Below are positions 27,339 through 34,091 of a stretch of DNA of 34,091 bases, piece by piece; within the stretch, counting starts at the first letter, position 1; every line of letters starts with the position of its first letter. The stretch comes from Methyloceanibacter sp. (lineage in GTDB: Bacteria; Pseudomonadota; Alphaproteobacteria; Rhizobiales; Methyloligellaceae): positions 1-34,091 of the forward strand of contig JACMJU010000094.1 in the NCBI GenBank assembly GCA_014380485.1, written 5' to 3'. Below the pieces are notes generated by a model. It was given only the letters and a program-made list of their open reading frames with translations. It made no database searches and had not been told where the DNA came from. Position numbers and translations under genes: made by a program.

Positions 27339-27415
27339 GCCGCCGTAGCTCAGCTGGTTAGAGCGCTTGACTGTGGATCAAGAGGTCGGCGATTCGAATT
27401 CGCCCGGCGGTACCA
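27339..27415 (+). tRNA. tRNA-His (GTG anticodon), CCA encoded
   Basis: GCCGCCGTAGCTCAGCTGGTTAGAGCGCTTGACTGTGGATCAAGAGGTCGGCGATTCGAATTCGCCCGGCGGTACCA folds as a cloverleaf; anticodon loop CTGTGGA. Confidence 0.96.
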
Positions 27416-27458
27416 ACTCTACCAATCACCCCTTCCGCAGATCAAATTAGAGAGCGGC

Positions 27459-27478
27459 AGCTTGTCGTAAAACAAGCT
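27459..27478. terminator. Hairpin downstream of tRNA-His
   Basis: AGCTTGT-cgtaaa-ACAAGCT; no T-tract, weak support. Confidence 0.3.
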
Positions 27479-27512
27479 ACCGCGCTTCGCGACTGCTCAG
27501 TGTTCAGGCGCG

Positions 27513-27740
27513 CTAGCAGCGGGCGCACCAGCATCTGTTCGGCCTGCACACCCAGGTGAAGCCCGGCGGGCAATGCTTGCCATATCCGACGCAGGCGGCC
27601 TTCTCGATCAGCGAATAGTTCTTGACCGCTTCGGGCAATCCCGCCGTTCCGGCAGCGGTCGTTGCTTCAGCCTTCCACGACAACAAGCCCCCAACGAGCA
27701 GGGCCGCTACAACTGCCACGGCAATTCCCAATCTGCGCAT
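27513..27740 (-). CDS. Small secreted Cys-rich protein
   Basis: MRRLGIAVAVVAALLVGGLLSWKAEA signal, C-terminal CVGYGKHCPPGFTWVCRPNRCWCARC with six Cys. Confidence 0.65.
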   Translation of the reverse strand: MRRLGIAVAVVAALLVGGLLSWKAEATTAAGTAGLPEAVKNYSLIEKAACVGYGKHCPPGFTWVCRPNRCWCARC

Positions 27741-27874
27741 TCGATTCCTCCTGGTTCACTCTCCCTGAAGCGACAATCTCATCTTCTCTCGCAGCCAGCC
27801 CAAGCCGGCGGATAGGGACGACAGCGCAACGCGCGCGATCACGGCACGCAGGATGCGGCGGGCGGCGGGTTGGT

Positions 27875-28165
27875 TTAGCGTGACGGGGTCAACGCCCAAG
27901 CGGGGGCGGGCTTGTCGATGCCGGGTCCGGGAATCGGGATGGAATTGCCGTAACTGGAAATGAACTCGCTATCGCTCTTGCCGATAAAGGGCAAAGCGAG
28001 CGAACTTCCCTTGGTATAATCCTGCGTCAGGAACTGGTTGGCCGGAGAGGTGAATTGGCTCGACCCGTCCTCGAGTGTCGCCTTTTCGCCCTGAATTTCA
28101 AAGGCGTGCGCCGGGGCCGCAGCCGCCAAACCGCACAAAACCAGCACCAATCCGAGATATTTCAT
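27875..28165 (-). CDS. Small secreted protein of unknown function
   Basis: MKYLGLVLVLCGLAAAAPAHAFEIQGEKATLEDGSSQFTSPANQFLTQDYTKGSSLALPFIGKSDSEFISSYGNSIPIPGPGIDKPAPAWALTPSR; clear signal peptide. Confidence 0.65.
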   Translation of the reverse strand: MKYLGLVLVLCGLAAAAPAHAFEIQGEKATLEDGSSQFTSPANQFLTQDYTKGSSLALPFIGKSDSEFISSYGNSIPIPGPGIDKPAPAWALTPSR

Positions 28166-28318
28166 AGCATCCCCCGAAGCCGCTCTTGCGTCAGCCGAAG
28201 CAGACGATACCGCGTTATCGCCGGCAGAGGAAGGGCGCAAAGACGGCAAGAATGAGGAAAGCGCCTCGCTCCGCCGTCTGTTCCATAATGCCGGAAGCGC
28301 TGGTACAAGCCTTCGCCG

Positions 28319-29443
28319 ATGGCCCCCCGCATCCTCTATGTCGTCACCGAGGACTGGTACTTCCTGTCGCATCGTCTGCCCATGGCCCGCGCGGCGAAGG
28401 AGGCGGGCTATGAGGTGCATGTCGCGACAAGGCTGAAGGACGACAGCGCGGCCATCGAACGGGAAGGCTTCGTGCCTCATGCGCTGTCCTGGAGCCGGGG
28501 CAGCCTCTCCCCCGCAGGGAGCCTCTCTGCCATCATCGCGCTTCGCCGTCTGCTTCGCGCGTTACGGCCTGCCATCCTTCACAATATCGCCCTCAAGCCG
28601 GTCCTGCTCGGCACCGTGGCGAGCCTCGGTCTTCCCGCGCTCGCCGTCGTCAATAGCGTGACCGGACTGGGCAGTCTTTTCATCGGCGAGGCCGGGGTAA
28701 GCGAGTCTGCCCGCAAAATGGTGCGCCTGGCCCTTTCACGCCTGGTAAGACGCAAGCGCAGCCGCACGATCGTACAGAATCCCGACGATCGCGCCTTCGT
28801 CATCGGCCTCGGCGCGGCGCCCGAGACCGTCGTGCTCATTCCCGGTTCCGGCGTCGACACCAAACATCTTACCCCGCTGCCCGAGCCGCCGCCGCCGGTG
28901 ACCGCCGCCTATGTCGGACGCATGCTCGCCGACAAGGGCGTGCTGACGCTGATCGAGGCGTTCGCGCTCCTCGAAAAGCGCGGCACAGCGCTCCAACTCC
29001 TGCTTGCCGGCGACTGCGACAGGGAGAATCCGGGATCGCTTGCACCCGAGCAGCTCCGCGAATTCGCAAGTCTATATGGCGTTCAATGGGTCGGCCATGT
29101 CACCGACATCAGGGAGGTCTGGGCTCGCGCCCATTTTGCCGTGCTTGCCTCCCGTCGCGAGGGGCTGCCGAAGAGCCTGCTTGAGGCGGCGGCCTGCGGG
29201 CGCGCAATGGTGGCGACCGACGCGCCTGGCTGCCGCGAGATCGCCATTGAGGGCGAGACCGCGCTCACCGTGCCCGTCGACAATACCGAAGCATTGGCCG
29301 ACGCCATGGCCAAGCTCGCCGGAGACCCGGGCTTACGAAGGCGATTTGCCGCCAATGCACGTCGCTTGGCCGACAACAAATTCTCGGCCGAGGCCATCGG
29401 CCGCCAGACCGTCGCCCTTTACGATGAGCTGATCGCCCGCTAG
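28319..29443 (+). CDS. Glycosyltransferase family 4 protein
   Basis: ILYVVTEDWYFLSHRLPMARAAKEAGYEVHVATR; C-terminal ASRREGLPKSLLEAAACGRAMVATDAPGCREIAIEGETALTVPVDNTEALADAM. Confidence 0.93.
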   Translation: MAPRILYVVTEDWYFLSHRLPMARAAKEAGYEVHVATRLKDDSAAIEREGFVPHALSWSRGSLSPAGSLSAIIALRRLLRALRPAILHNIALKPVLLGTVASLGLPALAVVNSVTGLGSLFIGEAGVSESARKMVRLALSRLVRRKRSRTIVQNPDDRAFVIGLGAAPETVVLIPGSGVDTKHLTPLPEPPPPVTAAYVGRMLADKGVLTLIEAFALLEKRGTALQLLLAGDCDRENPGSLAPEQLREFASLYGVQWVGHVTDIREVWARAHFAVLASRREGLPKSLLEAAACGRAMVATDAPGCREIAIEGETALTVPVDNTEALADAMAKLAGDPGLRRRFAANARRLADNKFSAEAIGRQTVALYDELIAR

Positions 29444-30375
29444 GCGGCGGCACCGTTTTCGGAACGCATCATTTTGATGATCCCGTCGCGGGTGGCGATG
29501 ACGGGACGCCAGCCTAGCCCCAAGAGCTTCGAGGCGTCGACGACGAAGCTGCCCGAGATGCGCTCCCATTCCGCCTCCCTGCCGAGAGACCGCATCAGCC
29601 GCTTGACCGCTCCGAGCGGCATTGTGACGAGGTGCGGGGAGCGTCCAAGACCTTCGCGCATGGCGGCGACGAGATCGGCCACGCTGATCGGCTCGGCATC
29701 GGCGGCGAGGAATGTCTCGTTCGCGGCCTTTTCCGCGCCGAGCACAAGCGAGATCGCCGAGACCAGATTGTCGAGGGCGAGCAGGGAACGGCGATTGTCG
29801 AGTCCGGCGAAGGGAAGCGGCATCGGCGTCCTGGCAAGCGTGGCAAGCGCCGCGATATTGCCCTTGACTCCCTTGCCATAGACTACGGCGGGACGGAGCA
29901 CGGTGAAGGGAACCCCGCTCGCGGCGAGAAGCCGTTCGCCCTCGAGCTTGGCGCGTCCGTAAGAGTCGGTGGGGGCGGGCGCGTCCTTCTCGCCGATGGG
30001 GCGCTCGGCCGACAACCCGGCCTGGGCCCGCACCGAAGAGAGGAACACGAAACGCTCGACCTTGCCGCGTGCGGCTTGGGCAAGCTCACCCACGGTCTCG
30101 GCATTGATCCGGGCATAGAGCGCGTCAGGCAACGCGCCGGGCGCGTGCGCAATGCCGGCGAGATGGGCGACATGCGTGACACCGTCGAGAAGCGCCGACC
30201 AGTCGTTGTGCTGCGCGAGATCGGGCATGGCCACGCGCTCGACGCCGTTCGCGGCCGGGATCGCCGCGAGATCGCGGGCGGCCGCCCTGACCTCCCATCC
30301 CTCCTTGGCCAGAGCGGTGGTCAAGCGCTTGCCGATAAATCCGGAGGCGCCTGTTATGAGCACGCGCCCCTTCAT
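29440..30375 (-). CDS. NAD-dependent epimerase/dehydratase (SDR; WbpV/WreQ-like 4-reductase candidate)
   Basis: MKGRVLITGASGFIGKRLTTALAKEGWEVRAAARD; YGRAKLEGERLL (YxxxK); AVVYGKGVKGNIAALATLARTPMPLPFAGLDNRRSLLALDNLVSAI. Confidence 0.87.
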   Translation of the reverse strand: MKGRVLITGASGFIGKRLTTALAKEGWEVRAAARDLAAIPAANGVERVAMPDLAQHNDWSALLDGVTHVAHLAGIAHAPGALPDALYARINAETVGELAQAARGKVERFVFLSSVRAQAGLSAERPIGEKDAPAPTDSYGRAKLEGERLLAASGVPFTVLRPAVVYGKGVKGNIAALATLARTPMPLPFAGLDNRRSLLALDNLVSAISLVLGAEKAANETFLAADAEPISVADLVAAMREGLGRSPHLVTMPLGAVKRLMRSLGREAEWERISGSFVVDASKLLGLGWRPVIATRDGIIKMMRSENGAAA

Positions 30376-30376
30376 C

Positions 30377-31390
30377 TCAACGGCCTTTGGCCAGAGCGAA
30401 CAGCATCAGGCCGGTGGTCAGCAAACCGAGTCCAAGGCACAGGAGATCGACAGTCGGCGACCGGGCCAGCACCGTCGCGATCGCCAAGCCGACGAGCAGA
30501 ATTTGCAGGAGGAGCACCCGCGCCGTAACCTGCTTCACGCTCAAGCCGGCCGTCACCGCGCGCTGGTAGAAATGGGTGCGGTGCGCGGAAGAAATCCGTT
30601 CTCTGGCGCGGATGCGGCGGAACAAGGTGAGCGTCGCGTCGGCCACCGTATAGAGCGACAGCAATATAGCCGCGACGAGATGGGCTTTCGCCACGAAGAT
30701 CAGCATGAAGGCGAGGCAGAGGCCGATCGGCAGACTGCCGGCATCGCCGAGAAAGATCTGAGCCGGGTGCTTGTTGAAGATCGCGAAACCGAGCGTGGCG
30801 CCAAGGAGGGCGAGCGCCAGCAACCCAACGGTGGCGGGCACGGCGCCAAGCGCGTGCAGGATGGCGATGCCAAACGTCATGGGCACGACCTGCACCACCG
30901 TCATCCAGTCGAGCCCATCGAGGAAGTTGACGAAGTTTACGAACCCGACCGTGGCGAGCACGAGCAGCGCCCGCTCCACGACCTGCGGCATCAGGCCGGG
31001 GAACAGCTGGAAGCCCTGAGGCAGGCTAAGGATCAGGATCACGGCCGCGAGAGTCTGGCCAATCAAGCGCCATGAGACGGGAAGCGTATGGAGATCGTCG
31101 ATCGCGCCGAGAATGGTGAGGGCGGCAGCGATAGCGAGGACGGGGAAGAGGCTTGGCACGGGCTCCGGCGCCCAAATGACGGCGCCGAGCGCCGAGCCGG
31201 CCAAGACCGACAGCGTGACCGCGAGGCCTGCGCCCTGCGGGGTCGCGATCTTGTGCGATGACCGCGCATTCGGCTGCGCCAACAGGTAGCGCGCGAGCAC
31301 CGGCTTCAACATGAGGATCAGGAGGGCCGAGAGGCCCGCGCACCCCGCCACCAGAATGGCGGCCCACAACGCCGGCTGAGCGAGCTGCAT
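30377..31390 (-). CDS. WecA/WbpL-like polyprenyl-phosphate sugar-1-phosphate transferase
   Basis: Multipass; NARSSHKIATPQGAGLAV, AIDDLHTLPVSWRLIGQ, FVNFVNFLDGLDWMT, IFNKHPAQIFLGDAGSLPIGLCLA, SSAHRTHFYQRAV. Confidence 0.92.
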   Translation of the reverse strand: MQLAQPALWAAILVAGCAGLSALLILMLKPVLARYLLAQPNARSSHKIATPQGAGLAVTLSVLAGSALGAVIWAPEPVPSLFPVLAIAAALTILGAIDDLHTLPVSWRLIGQTLAAVILILSLPQGFQLFPGLMPQVVERALLVLATVGFVNFVNFLDGLDWMTVVQVVPMTFGIAILHALGAVPATVGLLALALLGATLGFAIFNKHPAQIFLGDAGSLPIGLCLAFMLIFVAKAHLVAAILLSLYTVADATLTLFRRIRARERISSAHRTHFYQRAVTAGLSVKQVTARVLLLQILLVGLAIATVLARSPTVDLLCLGLGLLTTGLMLFALAKGR

Positions 31391-31395
31391 GCCCG

Positions 31396-33366
31396 CTAGT
31401 GAAGCGTACGCGAGGCGGGCTGCCACTCGCCCTTGCCGGCGATCTCGGGCCCGCTCCTCGCCGGCACGTAGCCCTCGACCGTTGACCGCAACAGCTCCTG
31501 CATCTCCGCCTCGTCCAATCGTTGGATCGCGTCCTCGAGGCGCTCCAAAACCGCGGCGAGGTCCCCGAAGGCCACGATCGGCTCGGAGTTCTTGAAGATG
31601 CGCGGATGACTGGTGCCGGTCGTGTTCTCGCCGATCAAGAGCTCCTCATAAAGCTTCTCGCCGGGCCGCAGCCCCACATAGGCGATGGCGATATCGCCGT
31701 CGGGATGCTTCTCGTCGCGCACCTCGAGGCCGGACAGGCGGATCATGGTGCGCGCGAGATCGTCGATCTTGACCGGCGTACCCATCTCCAACACGAACAC
31801 CTCCCCGCCGGTCGCCATCGTGCCCGCCTGGATGACGAGCTGGGCCGCCTCGGGAATGGACATGAAGTACCGGATCACCTCGGGATCGGTCACGGTCACC
31901 GGACCTCCGGCCTTGATCTGGTTGCGAAAGAGCTTGACCACGGAGCCGGACGAATCGAGCACATTGCCGAACCGGACCATGGTGAAGATGGTGGCGGTGC
32001 CGCGCTCCTGAGCGAGCGCCTGGAGGATCTGCTCGGCCAGGCGCTTGCTCGCGCCCATGATATTGGTCGGACGCACCGCCTTGTCGCTGGATACGAGCAC
32101 GAAGCGCTCGACCCCGAGCTCTTTGGCGACCTCGGCCACGATCAGGGTGCCGAAGGTGTTGTTCTGCAAGCCGGCGAAGGGGTTCATCTCGACGATGGGA
32201 ACGTGCTTATAGGCGGCGGCGTGATAGATCACTTCAACACCCTGCTCTTGAACGATGCGGGCCACGAGTTTGCGGTCGAGCACCGATCCGAGCACGGCGA
32301 CGACGGTGGTGGGGGAGGTGGAAGGGCCGCTCTGCCCCTCTTCCTGCAAACGCCGCTTGAGGTCTTCGATGTCCATCGAGATATCGTAAAGCGCGACCTC
32401 GGACAGATCGAACAGCACCAGCGTCTTCGGTCCCAGTTTGACCAGCTGGCGCGTGAGCTCCGAGCCGATCGAGCCGCCTGCCCCCGTGATCATCACCACC
32501 TTGCCCTGGACGTTGGCGGCTAGAAGCTCGAGATTGGGCGTGACCGGGTCGCGGCCGAGAAGATCCTCGACATCGATCGGCCGGAGGTCGCTCACCTGGA
32601 CCTCGCCCGAAGCGATCTCCTCGAGCGCAGGCAGCGTCTTCACCACGACCGGAAACGCCTCCAGCACCTTGAGTGCAATCCGGCGCTCGCCGCGTAGCGC
32701 CGAAGGCGTGGCCAGCAGCACCTCTTTCACATCCTCGTCGGCGATGACCTTGCCGATCTTCTCCGGTCGGAGCACCTTGACGCCATGTACCAATTGGCCG
32801 GCAAGGGAAGGATTGGAATCGATGAAGGCGACGGTCTTGTAGCCGCCGGTCTCGTTCAGCGCGCGTAAGAGTTGAATGCCGATGGTTCCAGCGCCATAAA
32901 TGATGACGGACTTGCGCTCGTCGAAGCTCGCGGGCTTGTGTTGCGGCGCGGCCGAGAGCAGCACCGCCCCCGCCCATTGCCGGCTGACCCGGATAAGCAG
33001 CGCCGCGATCAGGGCATAGATCACAATGGCCGAGCGCGGGTGGTCCTTGACGCCGCTCATCAGCACGGCGAGCGCCCACAACACCGCGGCGATGAGCACG
33101 GCGATATAGATGCGGGCGGTGCCCTCCGGGCCAATGAAGCGGGTCACGAGCTTGTAGAGCCCGCGCACATAGAACACGAAGACGCCGATGATCGGCGCCA
33201 CCGCCATGACCAGCCACTTGTCGAGGCTCCCTGGCACATAGAGCCGGCTGAGCCTTAGCGTATAGGCCGCCCACACCGCGAGGCTCAGCAGCACGATGTC
33301 GTTGATGATCAAGACGACCCGCTTGAACCAACGGGGACGCTCGATCAGCCAGACGGCAAGACGCAT
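31396..33366 (-). CDS. Polysaccharide biosynthesis protein, FlaA1/CapD/WbpM-like nucleotide-sugar 4,6-dehydratase
   Basis: N-terminal TM region, KVVMITGAGGSIGSELTRQLVKLGPKTLVLFDLSEVALYDI, AAAYKHVPIVEMNPFAGLQNNTFGT, YVGLRPGEKLYEELLIGENTTGTSHPRI. Start at MRLAVWLIERP; the 885-aa ORF extension is not coding. Confidence 0.94.
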   Translation of the reverse strand: MRLAVWLIERPRWFKRVVLIINDIVLLSLAVWAAYTLRLSRLYVPGSLDKWLVMAVAPIIGVFVFYVRGLYKLVTRFIGPEGTARIYIAVLIAAVLWALAVLMSGVKDHPRSAIVIYALIAALLIRVSRQWAGAVLLSAAPQHKPASFDERKSVIIYGAGTIGIQLLRALNETGGYKTVAFIDSNPSLAGQLVHGVKVLRPEKIGKVIADEDVKEVLLATPSALRGERRIALKVLEAFPVVVKTLPALEEIASGEVQVSDLRPIDVEDLLGRDPVTPNLELLAANVQGKVVMITGAGGSIGSELTRQLVKLGPKTLVLFDLSEVALYDISMDIEDLKRRLQEEGQSGPSTSPTTVVAVLGSVLDRKLVARIVQEQGVEVIYHAAAYKHVPIVEMNPFAGLQNNTFGTLIVAEVAKELGVERFVLVSSDKAVRPTNIMGASKRLAEQILQALAQERGTATIFTMVRFGNVLDSSGSVVKLFRNQIKAGGPVTVTDPEVIRYFMSIPEAAQLVIQAGTMATGGEVFVLEMGTPVKIDDLARTMIRLSGLEVRDEKHPDGDIAIAYVGLRPGEKLYEELLIGENTTGTSHPRIFKNSEPIVAFGDLAAVLERLEDAIQRLDEAEMQELLRSTVEGYVPARSGPEIAGKGEWQPASRTLH

Positions 33367-33515
33367 GAAGGGCCACCCCGAACCGGTCTCAAGAGCCGGA
33401 CTATCTTCGCCCGCGCGACGAATGAGTGCGTCGCACCATAACCGAAGCCTGCCGGGAACGGAAGTGAGCGCCCGCCGAGGATTGACAGGCGGGAGAAGGC
33501 ACTTGCGGGTCGCGC

Positions 33516-34091
33516 CTAACCGAGGATCAGCACATGGAGGCGGCGCGGGCCGTGAGCGCCGCGCACGATGGTCTGTTCGATATCCGCCGTCCGCGACGGC
33601 CCGCTGATGAGGTTGACGCTGCGCGGCAGCGGCCCATCGCCGAAGATTGCCCGTATCCGGTCCCAGGCCTCTTCGTAAGAACCGACAATGTCGGAAGCGG
33701 CGATGAGGACGGTGTGAGCCTCCGGCAGGAAGTTCAGAGAGGTCGGGTTGTCTGGACCGGAGATGAGGAACAAGGTCCCGGTCTCGGCCGCGGCGGCGAC
33801 GGCCCGCGACAGCGAGGCGCGATCGCCCGCTTCGGCCCCCCCAAATGAGCGCTCGATGTCCCATGCCTCGCGCCAGGGAAGGGCGGCAAGGACGGGGTCG
33901 GCGCCCATGCGCAGCCGGGGCGGTAAATTGCACGTGCCGAGATAGGATGCGATCGCGCCGACCGCCTCCTTCGGTGTGGCCACCCGTTTCACATCGGCGC
34001 CTTGTTTTGCCAGCATATCGATGACCAGGCCCACACGCTCCGCGCTGCTGCACTTGGCGCGCGCGGGAATTGGCCCTCGCGGGTGACGAGG
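33516..34091 (-). CDS. LutC/YkgG-like LUD domain protein, 5' end outside window
   Basis: PRHPRGPIPARAKCSSAERVGLVIDMLAKQGADVKRV..., TGTLFLISGPDNPTSLNFLPEAHTVLIAASDIVGSYEEAW..., LISGPSRTADIEQTIVRGAHGPRRLHVLILG. Confidence 0.9.
   Translation of the reverse strand, partial: PRHPRGPIPARAKCSSAERVGLVIDMLAKQGADVKRVATPKEAVGAIASYLGTCNLPPRLRMGADPVLAALPWREAWDIERSFGGAEAGDRASLSRAVAAAAETGTLFLISGPDNPTSLNFLPEAHTVLIAASDIVGSYEEAWDRIRAIFGDGPLPRSVNLISGPSRTADIEQTIVRGAHGPRRLHVLILG

Noticed and set aside
33367-34053. N-terminal ~229 aa extension of the 885-aa dehydratase ORF
   Set aside because: Overlaps the LutC-like gene in another frame and is Arg/Pro-rich nonsense; the natural start is at 33366.

Overview
This 34.1 kb window is GC-rich bacterial chromosome. 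The gene content (fhc genes, phasin, a tRNA-His with A73/U72, Irr-like box, HiPIP) suggests an alphaproteobacterium of the Hyphomicrobiales/Rhizobiales type. From left to right it contains: the 3' end of mmsA; a TAT-type HiPIP; alanine dehydrogenase divergent from an Lrp/AsnC regulator; a polyamine/amine catabolism block (TAT-signal flavin amine oxidase, ydcSTUV-like ABC importer, gamma-aminobutyraldehyde-type dehydrogenase); a short ModE-type HTH protein divergent from fhcB-fhcA (H4MPT-linked C1 pathway, with fhcD/fhcC not adjacent); a palindrome-rich intergenic mosaic; a truncated creatininase remnant; a DNA ligase plus MBL-fold exonuclease pair; an orphan PotD-like binding protein; an AsmA family protein; an iron(III) ABC transporter operon with an embedded Cys-rich protein of unknown function and an upstream Irr-like palindrome; a soluble histidine kinase; a phasin with a TGCA-rich palindromic operator; tRNA-His(GTG); small secreted proteins; and a polysaccharide initiation module (GT4, WbpV/WreQ-like reductase, WecA/WbpL-like transferase, WbpM/FlaA1-like dehydratase), ending in a LutC-like LUD protein. 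I saw no CRISPR array, prophage, IS element or rRNA. I cannot name a definite new system. The least explained items are the Cys-rich protein inside the iron operon, the partial fhcBA locus with a ModE-like regulator next to a repeat-rich apparent breakpoint, and the small secreted Cys-rich ORFs. All family calls come from reading translated sequence; no database search was run.
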